A DNA stretch of 38,872 nt from Solirubrobacteraceae bacterium (GCA_031177685.1 JAPSGI010000021.1:1-38872), one strand, 5' to 3'; shown: positions 6,454-14,539, counted from the first letter of the stretch. The notes: generated by a model from the sequence alone, not told the origin. A program made the numbers and translations.

Positions 6454-7383
6454 TCAGCGCCGGGCGCCGCTGCGCCGGAACACCGACTCGGCGTACACGT
6501 CGCCGCGCACGTTGAGGATGGGGTCGCCCGACAGCTCGATGCCGTCGGTCACGCGCGTGGGGTCCATCACGAGCACGTCGCCGTCGCGCTCGCGGTCGGT
6601 GGCGATCGCCGTGACCTCCAGGCGGCCCAGCTCGACGCGCTCGCGCTCCTCGGGCCACGCGAGCGTGGCGTCCTCGAGCGGGTCCCCCTCCTCGGCCACC
6701 GCCACCGACAGCGCGAAGGCCACCGGCCCGCGCTCCAGGCGCTCGACGATCTCGGCCTGCAGGTAGTCGCGGTCCAGCGCCGCCACTTCGTCGTCGTCCT
6801 CGATGACCTGGACGCCCGCCTCGGGCGTCAGGCGCCAGCGCACCCAGCGCTCCGTCCCGTCGGGCGCGACGTAGCGGAAGGCGTGCAGGCCGTTGTACTC
6901 GACGGTGCCGTAGGAGATCGGCGGCCGCGCCGCCAGCTGCTCGCGCACCGCGGGGCCCGCCTCGGGATGCGCGCCCAGGAACGCCCCCACGCGCTCCATG
7001 TTCAGTTGCCCCGTGTCGGGATCGGGACGGCGTGCGCGCGTGAACTCCAGGAAGTCCTCGGGCGTGCGCACGAAGAACTGGCGCCGGGTGATTCCCACGA
7101 TGTCCGTGGTCGTCCCGTCCGGGAGGTAGTGCTTGACCCCGATCCCGCGCGCGTCCTGCGCGGCGTCGCGCGCGTGCGGATTCCCGCTCCCATTGGAGAA
7201 CCGCACGTGCGCGCGGACCGGGCCGGCCTGGAAGTGCGCGGCGCGGCAGACCTCGCGCGCGCGCTGCGACGGCGTGAAGGTCGCGGCGCACAGCGTCCCC
7301 TTGGCGTGCACGGCGCGGTAGCCCTCGTGGCGGCCGGAGATGTCCTGCAGCGCGTCCACGATCTCCGCCGGGAGCGCGCCCAT
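6454..7383 (-). CDS. Catalase-like heme peroxidase (catalase-related)
   Basis: The 309-residue protein matches the short catalase-related peroxidase class. AVHAKGT carries the distal His26. RFSNGSGNPHARDAAQDARG (about 82-101) gives the heme-side Asn and substrate channel. DPILNVRGDVYAESVFRR near the C-terminus carries Arg293 and the proximal heme Tyr297. It lacks the C-terminal and long N-terminal arms of full catalases (about 480 aa or more), so peroxidase rather than strong catalase activity is expected. The ATG at 7383 lies 4 nt after the TAG of the small upstream gene, indicating translational coupling. Its likely role is peroxide or organic hydroperoxide handling in the cytosol. Confidence 0.88.
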   Translation of the reverse strand: MGALPAEIVDALQDISGRHEGYRAVHAKGTLCAATFTPSQRAREVCRAAHFQAGPVRAHVRFSNGSGNPHARDAAQDARGIGVKHYLPDGTTTDIVGITRRQFFVRTPEDFLEFTRARRPDPDTGQLNMERVGAFLGAHPEAGPAVREQLAARPPISYGTVEYNGLHAFRYVAPDGTERWVRWRLTPEAGVQVIEDDDEVAALDRDYLQAEIVERLERGPVAFALSVAVAEEGDPLEDATLAWPEERERVELGRLEVTAIATDRERDGDVLVMDPTRVTDGIELSGDPILNVRGDVYAESVFRRSGARR

Positions 7384-7387
7384 CGCC

Positions 7388-7678
7388 CTACTCCACGCCG
7401 GCGCTGAGCTTGCTCAACCGCTCGTGGCAGGTGACGACGCGCTGCTTGACGGGGTCCGTGTCCGGCCGGTCGTGCACCAGGTCCCAGGTCTTGTCGGCGA
7501 CCTCGCGCGCGTTGTCGCGGGTGGCGTCGCGGCACAGCAGGTCGACGACGAGCAGCTCGAGCTCCTGGATCTGGTCCGCGGGCTCTCCGGGCGCCAGGCG
7601 GGGCAGCGGGTCCTGGGTCGCCTCGCGCCACAGGGTCGTGGCGATGAGCAGGCGGTTCTGGAGCGAGCGAACTTCCAT
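7388..7678 (-). CDS. Conserved-looking small helical protein, unknown function
   Basis: I do not recognise a family for these 96 residues. The sequence is almost entirely amphipathic helix (MEVRSLQNRLLIATTLWREA, then QIQELELLVVDLLCRDATRDN and DLVHDRPDTDPVKQRVVTCHERLSKL), with no signal peptide or membrane span. Two cysteines (one in LLCRD, one in VTCHERL) are not in a metal motif. Codon use matches its neighbours. TAGGGT 8 nt before ATG 7678 and a 4-nt gap to the catalase-like gene indicate that it heads a two-gene transcript, so a partner role with the peroxidase is possible but unproven. Confidence 0.75.
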   Translation of the reverse strand: MEVRSLQNRLLIATTLWREATQDPLPRLAPGEPADQIQELELLVVDLLCRDATRDNAREVADKTWDLVHDRPDTDPVKQRVVTCHERLSKLSAGVE

Positions 7679-7686
7679 CCGGGCGC

Positions 7687-7692
7687 ACCCTA
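7687..7692 (-). promoter_or_regulatory. Predicted -10 hexamer TAGGGT (peroxidase operon)
   Basis: TAGGGT ends 8 nt before ATG 7678, predicting a leaderless mRNA for the helical protein and the peroxidase. It lies in the 33-nt gap after the AI-2E transporter stop. Confidence 0.5.
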
Positions 7693-7711
7693 ACGCGCAG
7701 GCGGCTCCGAG

Positions 7712-8761
7712 TCAGGCCTGCTCGGGGGCGGGCGGCGCCGGGTCGGGACGCGGCGGCGACAGGTTGACGTACTCGCGGATGAGGATCTGCACCATCGCGG
7801 CGATCGGAATCGCCAGCAGCGCGCCGAGTATCCCCATCAGGCTGGCGCCGGCCAGAACCGCCACGATGGCCAGCACCGGGTGCAGCCGCAGCGTTCGCTT
7901 GTAGATGTAGGGGCCCAGCACGTGGCTCTCGATCTGCTGGTAGACGACGAACGCGACGATCCAGACGATCAGCGCCGCCGGGAAGGACTCCAGGCCCGCC
8001 ACCAGCGCGATCGGCGCCGCGCCGATGGCCGAGCCGATCAGCGGGATCAGCGCCGTGAAGGCCATCAGCACGGCCAACGGGACCGCGAAGGGCAGGCCGA
8101 GCACCTTCATCATCAAGAACGAGAACAGGCCCGCGGCCGCGGCGATCCCGATGGATCCGACCACGTAGCCGCCCACGACGCGCGCCATCTCGTCGGCCAC
8201 CGACCGCGCCCGGCGCTCGTGGTCGAGCGGCAGGCGCCGGAACAGCGCGTCCACCCAGCGCGGGCCGTCGAGCAGCAGGAAGAACGCGATCACCAGCACG
8301 GTGACCAGCTCGAACAGGCGCTGGAAGAGGCCGACGGTGACGGTCTCCAGCTCGCCGGCCGCGTTGTCCAGTGCGCCGGGCAGCTTGTCGGACTGCTCCT
8401 TGATGTGGTCGGTCAGGTGGTAGCGCTCGTCGTAGTCGCGCAGCGTCTGCGAGTCGCGGATGTCCTGCGCCCACCGCGGCACGTCGGCGACCGCCGTCTC
8501 CACGCCCTCCACGATCGGCGGCACGAGGACCAGCCCCAGCGCGAACGCACCGCCCAGCAGCGACACGTAGACGAGCAGGATGGCCAGCGCCCGCGGGACG
8601 TGGAGGCGCTGCACGAACGCCACCCCGGGCGCCAGCGCCACCGCCACGAACAGCGCCAGCCCGACCAGGATCGCCGTGTCGCGCAGGCGGTAGAGCACGT
8701 ACAGCGCCGCCACGATGGCGAGCGTGGTGAGCACGGCCTTCGCGACGGTGCGCGCGGGCAT
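7712..8761 (-). CDS. AI-2E family transporter (PF01594-like membrane protein)
   Basis: The 349-residue protein starts MPARTVAKAVLTTLAIVAALYVLYRLRD. It shows the AI-2E/TqsA-PerM layout: two N-terminal helices, a third near residue 60 (LLVYVSLLGGAFALGLVLVPPIV), a long soluble segment (90-150), then helices including FFLLLDGPRW and the re-entrant GLPFAVPLAVLMAFTALIPLIGSAIG signature (about 220-245), ending in LGALLAIPIAAMVQILIREY. Members export autoinducer-2 or act as Na+/H+ antiporters or permeases; the substrate is open. The frame stays open far upstream, but ATG 8761 with TAGCCT 8 nt before it is the natural start. It is divergent from the GT-C gene. Confidence 0.9.
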   Translation of the reverse strand: MPARTVAKAVLTTLAIVAALYVLYRLRDTAILVGLALFVAVALAPGVAFVQRLHVPRALAILLVYVSLLGGAFALGLVLVPPIVEGVETAVADVPRWAQDIRDSQTLRDYDERYHLTDHIKEQSDKLPGALDNAAGELETVTVGLFQRLFELVTVLVIAFFLLLDGPRWVDALFRRLPLDHERRARSVADEMARVVGGYVVGSIGIAAAAGLFSFLMMKVLGLPFAVPLAVLMAFTALIPLIGSAIGAAPIALVAGLESFPAALIVWIVAFVVYQQIESHVLGPYIYKRTLRLHPVLAIVAVLAGASLMGILGALLAIPIAAMVQILIREYVNLSPPRPDPAPPAPEQA

Positions 8762-8769
8762 CGCGCGGG

Positions 8770-8775
8770 AGGCTA
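8770..8775 (-). promoter_or_regulatory. Predicted -10 hexamer TAGCCT (AI-2E gene)
   Basis: TAGCCT ends 8 nt before ATG 8761, consistent with leaderless transcription. It decides the start, because the reading frame continues upstream for more than a kilobase. Confidence 0.5.
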
Positions 8776-8807
8776 GGGCGGGGTGGGGACGGAGCCTTCG
8801 GCAACGA

Positions 8808-8813
8808 TAGGTT
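8808..8813 (+). promoter_or_regulatory. Predicted -10 hexamer TAGGTT (GT-C gene)
   Basis: TAGGTT ends 8 nt before ATG 8822. It favours ATG 8822 over the in-frame GTG at 8783, which would lie upstream of the promoter. Confidence 0.5.
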
Positions 8814-8821
8814 TCGCCGCC

Positions 8822-10231
8822 ATGGAGGTCGCTGCGCTTCGCAGGCCGGGCTTCGCCGTCCCGCGCGGTGCGGTGCGCTCCGAGCGCGCCGCGCGGCTGG
8901 CGCTGGGCGCGATGGTGGCCGCGGCGGCCATCGTGGTGCTGATCGCGGCGGCGCGGCCCTCGGCGCTCTCGCCGCCCACGCGCGGCGGCTTCGAGGGCTG
9001 GCTGGTGGGACCGTTCTCCGGCCTCGCGGAGGCGTGGCCCGACCACGCGGTGCTGGACTCCGCCGCCTTCTCGGGGCTGGTCGCCCTGATGTTCGGGTGC
9101 TGGCTCGTGGTGCTGGCGGGCCTGCGTGCCCTGGGGGCGCGGACGGTCCTCGCCGCCGTCGTCCTGCTGCACGCGCTGTTTCTGCTCGGGCCTCCCCTGC
9201 CCCTCACCGACGTCTTCAACTACCTCAACTACGCGCGCCTGGGCGCGGAGCACGGGATCAACCCGTACGTCGAGGTCCCGGCGACGGTCCCGGGCGACCC
9301 CACGTACGACTTCGCCACCTGGCACCACCTGCTCAGCCCGTACGGGCCGCTGTTCACGCTGGCCTCCTACGCGCTGGTCCCGCTCGGCGTGAGCGGCGGC
9401 TACTGGGCGCTGAAGCTCGTCACGGTGGCGGCTTCGCTGGGCTGCCTGGCGCTGGTGTGGCGGCTGGCCGAGCGCCGCGGGACCGACCCGCTGTTCGCGG
9501 TCGCGTTCGTGGGCCTCAACCCGCTGGTGCTGGTGTACGGGGTCGGCGGCGTCCACAACGACTTCCTCATGCTGGCCCTGATGCTGGCGGGTGTGGGCGC
9601 GCTGCTGGCCGAGCGCCCGGCGCGCGGCGGGGCCGCGCTGGTGACCGCCGCGGGCCTGAAGGGATCCGCCGGCCTGCTCCTCCCCTTCGCCCTCGCGGGG
9701 CTGCGCGCCGGCGGGCGGGGGCGGCTCGTGGCGGGCGCGGCCGTGGCGGCGGCGCTGGTCGCGGGCGTCTCGCTGCTCGCCTTCGGGGTGAACGGGCCCG
9801 GTCTGGACACGCAGTCGTCGCTGGTCACGCCGCTGAGCCCCGCGAACCTGCTGGGGCTGCTGCTCGGCCAGGGCGGCGCCACCGAGTGGATGCGGATCGC
9901 GACCAAGGTCGCGCTCGCGGGCGCGCTGGTGGCGCTGTTCGTCCGCGCGTGGCGCGGCGCGGACTGGCTGACGACCGCGGGCTGGGCCATGCTGGCGCTC
10001 GTCGTGTCGCTGACGTGGGAGATGCCCTGGTACGTCCTCTGGGTGCTGCCGTTCGCCGCGCTGGGGCGGTCGGGCCGGCTGCGCCGCGCGAGCGTCGTCC
10101 TGACCGCCTTCCTGCTGGTCACGCTCGCGCCCATCACGGGCTACGCGCTCACCCACGGGTGCCACTGCAACCCGAGCCACACGGAGACCGGCGAGCGCAA
10201 CGCCCTCGAGATCCGCAAGCACCTCAAGTGA
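8822..10231 (+). CDS. GT-C family membrane glycosyltransferase (GT87/MptB-like)
   Basis: The 469-residue polytopic protein has about ten to twelve membrane segments. The first periplasmic loop holds the GT-C signature TDVFNYLNYARLGAEHGINPY (residues 129-149), with Asp and Asn/Tyr where polyprenol-phosphate-mannose transferases place the catalytic acid. SPYGPL, GGVHNDFLM and GLKGSAGLLLPF further match GT87/MptB-like mannosyltransferases that extend lipid-linked glycans outside the membrane. Donor and acceptor are inferred from family only. Its TGA overlaps the GTG of the PAP2 gene (GTGA), so the two are translationally coupled and probably act on the same envelope lipid. Confidence 0.8.
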   Translation: MEVAALRRPGFAVPRGAVRSERAARLALGAMVAAAAIVVLIAAARPSALSPPTRGGFEGWLVGPFSGLAEAWPDHAVLDSAAFSGLVALMFGCWLVVLAGLRALGARTVLAAVVLLHALFLLGPPLPLTDVFNYLNYARLGAEHGINPYVEVPATVPGDPTYDFATWHHLLSPYGPLFTLASYALVPLGVSGGYWALKLVTVAASLGCLALVWRLAERRGTDPLFAVAFVGLNPLVLVYGVGGVHNDFLMLALMLAGVGALLAERPARGGAALVTAAGLKGSAGLLLPFALAGLRAGGRGRLVAGAAVAAALVAGVSLLAFGVNGPGLDTQSSLVTPLSPANLLGLLLGQGGATEWMRIATKVALAGALVALFVRAWRGADWLTTAGWAMLALVVSLTWEMPWYVLWVLPFAALGRSGRLRRASVVLTAFLLVTLAPITGYALTHGCHCNPSHTETGERNALEIRKHLK

Positions 10232-11142
10232 CGCGCACGCGAGTCATCACCTTCGCGGGCGGGACGGCCTTCCTGGCCGCCAGCGCCGCGCTGGTGGCGA
10301 CGCAGGGGCTGATCCTCAGCCGCGACTGGCTGTTCGCCTGGCTGCTGCTCGGGCTGCTCGCCATCTCCCTGGCCGACCCGCTGCGCTGGGCGCGCGGCGT
10401 GGTGGTCGACTGGCTGCCCCTGATGGCGCTGCTGCTCTGCTACGACCTCTCGCGCCCGGTCCGCGAGGCGATCGGGATCGCGCCCCACGTCCATCCCCAG
10501 CTGGACGCCGACCGCGTGCTGTTCGGCGGCGCCATCCCCACCGTGGAGCTCCAGCACGCCTTCCACACGCCGGGCGTGGCGCACTGGTACGACTACGCCG
10601 GCTTCGCGATATATCTCTCCCACTTCTTCGTGACGCTGGCGGTGCTGGCGGTGCTGTGGAAGGTCTCGCACGATCGCTTCCGCGCGTACCGCACGCTGGT
10701 GGTGGCGCTGGCCACGGTCGGCTTCGCCACGTACGTCCTGTTCCCGGCGGCGCCCCCGTGGCTCGCGGCATACTCGGGGCACATCGAGGCGGTCCCCCGG
10801 ACGATCGCCGAGATGTGGGGGCACGTCGGCATCGCGCCCGCCCAGGCGCTGTTCGAGGACCGCGGCGAGTTCTACAACCAGGAGGCGGCGGTCCCCTCGC
10901 TGCACGCCGCCTACCCCATGCTGCTGCTGCTGTTCTTCTGGGGGGCCGGCCGTTGGGTGCGGCTGGGCCTCGGCGCCTACGTGCTCGCGATGGGGCTCAC
11001 GCTCGTCTACACCGGCGAGCACTACGTGTCAGACATCCTGGCCGGCTGGGTGGCGGCCGGCGCCGTGTTCGCGGGCGTCAGCCTGGTCCGAGCGCGGCGG
11101 CGGTCACGGCGAGCGCCACCTCCGCGCGCTCGCGCAGCGTAG
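10228..11142 (+). CDS. PAP2-family membrane phosphatase / inositolphosphotransferase-like
   Basis: The 304-residue protein begins at GTG 10228, overlapping the previous stop by 4 nt. Six hydrophobic segments are visible. PSLHAAYP (about 222-229) and YTGEHYVSDILAG (about 258-270) correspond to PAP2 motifs C2 and C3 with the catalytic histidines. The upstream FPAAPPW (about 171-177) is typical of the inositol-phosphorylceramide-synthase/Aur1-like branch rather than plain undecaprenyl pyrophosphate phosphatases. It should cleave or transfer a phospho-head group at the outer face of the membrane. The coupled GT-C gene suggests glycosylated phospholipid synthesis or recycling. Its last 65 bp overlap the convergent M20 gene. 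Confidence 0.85.
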   Translation: MTRTRVITFAGGTAFLAASAALVATQGLILSRDWLFAWLLLGLLAISLADPLRWARGVVVDWLPLMALLLCYDLSRPVREAIGIAPHVHPQLDADRVLFGGAIPTVELQHAFHTPGVAHWYDYAGFAIYLSHFFVTLAVLAVLWKVSHDRFRAYRTLVVALATVGFATYVLFPAAPPWLAAYSGHIEAVPRTIAEMWGHVGIAPAQALFEDRGEFYNQEAAVPSLHAAYPMLLLLFFWGAGRWVRLGLGAYVLAMGLTLVYTGEHYVSDILAGWVAAGAVFAGVSLVRARRRSRRAPPPRARAA

Positions 11143-12211
11143 GCGCGAGCACGTACTCCGACGGGGAGTGGGCGCCCCCGCCGCGCGGGCCCAGGCCGTC
11201 GATGGTCAGCGGGATCACGGTGGCCAGGTGGCTGGCGTCGCTGGCGCCGCCGCGCTCCTGCCCGGCCACCGGCCGTCCGAGCAGCGCGCCCGCGGCGTCC
11301 AGCACCGCCGCGGTCTGGACGCGCTGGTCCATCCCCGGCCACAGGCGGATGAGCTCGGGATGCAGCGCCGCGCCGCCGACCTCGCCGGGGATGGCCCGCA
11401 CCGCGGCGTCGAAGGACGACTCGTCGTCGGCGCGCAGGTCGCAGAACAGCTCGCCCGCCGCCGGGACGACGTTGAAGGCGTCGCCGCTGCGGATCACGGT
11501 CGGGACCGCGGTCAGATGCTCCGGGCCCGCGGGGTCGTGTACGGACGCGACGCACTCCGCCGCCCGCGCCAGCGCGAGCAGCGCGTTGCGGCCGCGGTCG
11601 GGCGCCGAGCCCGAGTGCGCCGAGGCGCCGGTGGCCGCCACGCGCAGCGTCCCCGCCGCCTTGCGGCGCACCACCACGCCCTCGGCGCCGTCCGGCGCCT
11701 GCTGGCCGGCCTCGAAGCACAGGCAGGCGTCCCAGCCGTAAAAGCGCGCCGCGTGGGCGAAGGGCGCGGTGCGCCACTCCTCGTCGCAGACCAGCAGGAG
11801 CGCCGCCTCCGCGAAGTCGTCCGGCCGCGCGGCCAGGTGGCGCAGCACGCCCAGGGCCAGCACGACGCCGCCCTTCATGTCGACCGCGCCGGAGCCGATC
11901 AGCCGGTCGCCCTCGCGGCGCAGTGGCTGGTGGTCCTCGTGGGCGATCACCGTGTCGACGTGGCCGAGGAGCAGGACGCGCCCGTGGCCGCGGCCGGGCA
12001 CGCGGGCCAGCAGGTCGCGCGCGTGGCCGGGCGAGGAGCACTCGAGCCGCTCGACCGCCGCCTCGTCGGGCAGCAGCGCGGTGCACACCGACAGCGCCTC
12101 CTCGGCGCCGTGCACGTCGCCCGAGGGCGAGGACACGGCGACCAGCGCCTCCAGCTCACGCTCGGCGCGGGCGGCGATGCGCGTCGCCGCCTCGGGGATC
12201 CAGGCCGTCAC
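11078..12211 (-). CDS. M20 family metallopeptidase (ArgE/DapE/CPG2-like)
   Basis: The 377-residue protein has the di-zinc layout of M20 enzymes: LLLGHVDTV (His84, Asp86), GSGAVDMKGG (bridging Asp111), CDEEW (general base Glu144 and zinc Glu145), then a lid dimerisation segment (TGASAHSGSAPDRGRNAL) and GGASDASHL. Such enzymes deacylate or hydrolyse peptides and N-acyl amino acids, and the substrate cannot be fixed. GTG at 12211 overlaps the TGA of the response regulator by 4 nt, so the two are coupled. The 3' end overlaps the convergent PAP2 gene by 65 bp. No signal peptide is seen, so it is cytosolic. Confidence 0.88.
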   Translation of the reverse strand: MTAWIPEAATRIAARAERELEALVAVSSPSGDVHGAEEALSVCTALLPDEAAVERLECSSPGHARDLLARVPGRGHGRVLLLGHVDTVIAHEDHQPLRREGDRLIGSGAVDMKGGVVLALGVLRHLAARPDDFAEAALLLVCDEEWRTAPFAHAARFYGWDACLCFEAGQQAPDGAEGVVVRRKAAGTLRVAATGASAHSGSAPDRGRNALLALARAAECVASVHDPAGPEHLTAVPTVIRSGDAFNVVPAAGELFCDLRADDESSFDAAVRAIPGEVGGAALHPELIRLWPGMDQRVQTAAVLDAAGALLGRPVAGQERGGASDASHLATVIPLTIDGLGPRGGGAHSPSEYVLAPTLRERAEVALAVTAAALGPG

Positions 12212-12855
12212 TCGAGCAGCCCGCGGCGCATCGCCTCGGCCACGGCGGCGGCGCGGTCGGAGACGCCGAGCTTCTCGTACAGGTGCTGGAGGTGCGTGCG
12301 CACCGTGGTGGGGCTGAGCGTCAGCCGCTCGGCGATGTCGGGGGCGGAGTGCCCGTCCGCGGTCAGCCCCAGGATCTCGCGCTCGCGTGGCGTCAGCAGC
12401 GGGCGGTCCTCGCGGCTGCGCAGGCGGATCTCGCGCGCGATGCCGGCCTGGATCTCGGGCGCCAGCACGGTCTCGCCGCGCGAGACGGCGGCGATCGCGT
12501 CGCAGATGGCCTCGCCGCTGGCCTCCTTGGGCAGGTAGCCCGCGGCCCCGGCGCCCACCGCCTCGTAGGCGTTGAGGCTGTCGACGTGCGCGGTCAGGAA
12601 GATCACTTTGGTGGGCAGGCCGTCGCGCACGACAGCGTTGAGGACCTCCATCCCGTCGAGCTTGGGCATGCGGACGTCGAGCAGCGCGACGTCGGGCCGG
12701 TCCGCCCGAATGGCGTCCAGCGCGGCGCGGCCGTCGCCCGCCTCGCCCACGAATTCCAGCTCCGCGCGCCCCTTGATCGCCTCGACGACGGCCTTGCGGT
12801 AGAGCGGATGGTCGTCGGCCACGACGACGGCGATGCGAGCACGCCCCTTGGTCAC
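12208..12855 (-). CDS. NarL/FixJ (LuxR) family response regulator, orphan
   Basis: The 215-residue protein has a receiver domain (8-125) with the acid pair Asp14/Asp15, phosphoacceptor Asp60 in VALLDVRMP, switch Thr88 and Lys110 (GYLPKEAS), followed by a LuxR-type helix-turn-helix (150-212: LTPREREILGLTADG, LSPTTVRTHLQHLYEKL). All phosphorylation residues are intact, yet no histidine kinase gene lies in the window. It is translationally coupled to the M20 gene, so it may control that gene and itself. GTG at 12855 has TAGAAC 6 nt upstream, a weaker version of the local -10 pattern. It is divergent from the glycosidase at 13070, across the hairpin-bearing gap. Confidence 0.92.
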   Translation of the reverse strand: MTKGRARIAVVVADDHPLYRKAVVEAIKGRAELEFVGEAGDGRAALDAIRADRPDVALLDVRMPKLDGMEVLNAVVRDGLPTKVIFLTAHVDSLNAYEAVGAGAAGYLPKEASGEAICDAIAAVSRGETVLAPEIQAGIAREIRLRSREDRPLLTPREREILGLTADGHSAPDIAERLTLSPTTVRTHLQHLYEKLGVSDRAAAVAEAMRRGLLE

Positions 12856-13000
12856 CGCAGGGTTCTACCACCGATGGGGTGAATGACCTGCATTTGTAGG
12901 AGGACGAATCGACGCGGAATCGTGCGTTGGACGGATGACTCGGCCCTGCGCGAGCGCCGAAACGGTTCCTGGGCCAAACCGCATACAACACCCATAGCTC

Positions 13001-13030
13001 GACGGGGCGGATCGCGAGATCCGCCCCGTC
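13001..13030. promoter_or_regulatory. Perfect 13-bp hairpin with GCGA loop
   Basis: Arms 13001-13013 and 13018-13030 are exact reverse complements, each GACGGGGCGGATC-like in sense, and enclose a GCGA loop (13014-13017) of the stable GNRA class. There is no U-tract. Both flanking genes point away from it, so it cannot terminate either. It could be an operator, the 3' end of an unannotated small RNA, or an attenuator if transcription of 13070 starts further upstream than predicted. Confidence 0.7.
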
Positions 13031-13057
13031 GCGCGTTCGGGGGCGGTTTGCCGGGAA

Positions 13058-13063
13058 TACGCT
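13058..13063 (+). promoter_or_regulatory. Predicted -10 hexamer TACGCT (13070 gene)
   Basis: TACGCT ends 6 nt before ATG 13070, predicting a leaderless start. The hairpin at 13001-13030 would then lie upstream of the -35 position. Confidence 0.5.
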
Positions 13064-13069
13064 GCGGCG

Positions 13070-14539
13070 ATGCCGTCGCGCCGGTTGGCCGCCCTCCTCG
13101 CCGCCGCCGCCCTGGGCGCCGCCGTCGCGGCGACGGTGCTGCTCTCCGGTGGCGACGGCGGCGAGGATCGTCCCGCCGTCACCGGCCGCCCCACGATCGT
13201 GCAGGACGACGCGCAGGTCCTGCACCGATCCACGCGCGAGGTGCGGCGAACCGTGCGCACCTTGCGCGCGCTGGGAGTCGACTGGCTGCGCGTGACCGCG
13301 AACTGGTCGTTCGTGGCGCCGGCGCCGCGCTCGCCGCGCCGGCCGCGGTTCCTCGCCTCCGATCCGCGCGCGTATCCGCGCGGCGCGTGGGCGAAGCTGG
13401 ACCGGGCGGTGCGCGAGGCGCGCAGCGCCGGGCTGGCGGTCTCCATCGACATAGCGTTCTGGGCGCCCCGCTGGGCCACCGCCCGCCCCGCGCCGGAGCC
13501 CGACCGCCAGCGCGACGGCATCGACCCCGCGGCCTACGCGGACTTCGCCGAGGCCGTCGTCCGCCGCTACGGCGACCGCGCCGTCGCCTACACGATCTGG
13601 AACGAGCCCAACTACCAGGTGTTCCTGCGCCCGCAGTGGCGAGTCGGCGCGGGGAACGACGGCGGCTGGGAGGTGGCTTCGGCGGATGCGTATCGGGCGA
13701 TGCTCTTCGCGGCGGTGCCGCGGATCCGGCGCCACGCTTCGCGGGCGCTCGTCCTGATCGGGGGGACCGCTGCGCTGGGGACCTCGGCGCCGCGAACGCG
13801 CAACGATCCGGTCGCACCGCTGCGCTTCGCGCGCGAGCTGACGTGCGTGGACGCGTCCCTGCGGCCCGTGCGGACCGGCGCGTGCGCCGGCTTTCGCCCG
13901 CTGCCGGGCGACGGGTGGGCGCACCATCCCTACGCCCCGCGCCGCGCGCCCGACGTCGGGGACCCCGCGCCCGACACCGCGGTGCTCGCCGACCAGGGCC
14001 GCCTGGCCGACCTGCTCGACCGCCTGCACGCGGCGGGCCGCACGCAGCGGCGCCTCGGCCTGTGGGTGACCGAGTTCGGCTACGAGACGAACCCGCCGGA
14101 CCCCACCCAGCCCGTCACCCTCGCCGAGCAGGCGCGCTGGATGGCCGAGGCGGAGGCGCTCGCGCTCGCCGACCCGCGCGTGCGCTCCTTCGCGCAGTTC
14201 TTGTTCCGCGACCTGCCGGCGCGCCCCGGCGACACGCCGCGCGAGCGCTGGGGCGACTGGCAATCGGGCCTGGAGCTGCCGGACGGTACGGACAAGCCGC
14301 TGATGCGCTCCTTCGCCCGCCCGCTCGTCGTACGCCGCGCCGGACCCGGCCGCGTTGCCGTCTGGGGACGGATCCGCCCCGGCCACGGCCGCCGCCCCGT
14401 CACGGTCACGGCCAACGGCCGCCCGGTCTGCCGCGAGACCACCACTCAGGACGGCACCTTCGCCTGCACCGGCACCGCCGACCCGAGCCGTGTGGACTTA
14501 GCCGCCTATATCGCGGTCAACTCCACACCAGGCGGCTAG
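13070..14539 (+). CDS. Secreted clan GH-A-like glycoside hydrolase
   Basis: The 489-residue protein has an N-terminal hydrophobic segment (6-26) that acts as a signal peptide or membrane anchor. The barrel region (about 40-420) has TANWSFVAP early, AYTIWNEPNY with Glu179 as acid/base and LWVTEFGYET with Glu335 as nucleophile, the NEP/TEFG pairing of GH5/GH39-like retaining enzymes. A short beta-sandwich-like C-terminus follows (about 430-489, RRPVTVTANGRPVCRETT). The substrate is unknown. It differs in sequence from the glycosidase at 2799-4244 but has the same design. Its TAG shares the CTAG tetranucleotide with the convergent rpiA stop. Confidence 0.78.
   Translation: MPSRRLAALLAAAALGAAVAATVLLSGGDGGEDRPAVTGRPTIVQDDAQVLHRSTREVRRTVRTLRALGVDWLRVTANWSFVAPAPRSPRRPRFLASDPRAYPRGAWAKLDRAVREARSAGLAVSIDIAFWAPRWATARPAPEPDRQRDGIDPAAYADFAEAVVRRYGDRAVAYTIWNEPNYQVFLRPQWRVGAGNDGGWEVASADAYRAMLFAAVPRIRRHASRALVLIGGTAALGTSAPRTRNDPVAPLRFARELTCVDASLRPVRTGACAGFRPLPGDGWAHHPYAPRRAPDVGDPAPDTAVLADQGRLADLLDRLHAAGRTQRRLGLWVTEFGYETNPPDPTQPVTLAEQARWMAEAEALALADPRVRSFAQFLFRDLPARPGDTPRERWGDWQSGLELPDGTDKPLMRSFARPLVVRRAGPGRVAVWGRIRPGHGRRPVTVTANGRPVCRETTTQDGTFACTGTADPSRVDLAAYIAVNSTPGG

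Larger units (their letters stand above)
12856..13069. other. 214-nt divergent intergenic region
   Basis: This is the longest gene-free stretch. It is less GC-rich than its surroundings, with islands such as ATTTGTAGG and GCATACAAC. It carries the perfect hairpin at 13001-13030 and the -10 of the plus-strand gene. An AGGAGG at 12898-12903 has no start codon at proper distance. I see no tRNA-like fold and no known riboswitch consensus, although a small RNA cannot be excluded. Confidence 0.5.

Noticed and set aside
8765-10222. Upstream extension of the AI-2E frame to 836 codons
   Set aside because: The added part is a charged shadow of the GT-C gene; the membrane protein starts at ATG 8761 behind a TAGCCT hexamer.
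12898-12960. Small gene behind AGGAGG at 12898
   Set aside because: There is no start codon at 5-10 nt spacing, and the ATG at 12935 is too far away.
12856-13069. Riboswitch such as the c-di-AMP class upstream of the secreted hydrolase
   Set aside because: None of the conserved sequence blocks I know is visible, and the predicted transcription start lies at the start codon.
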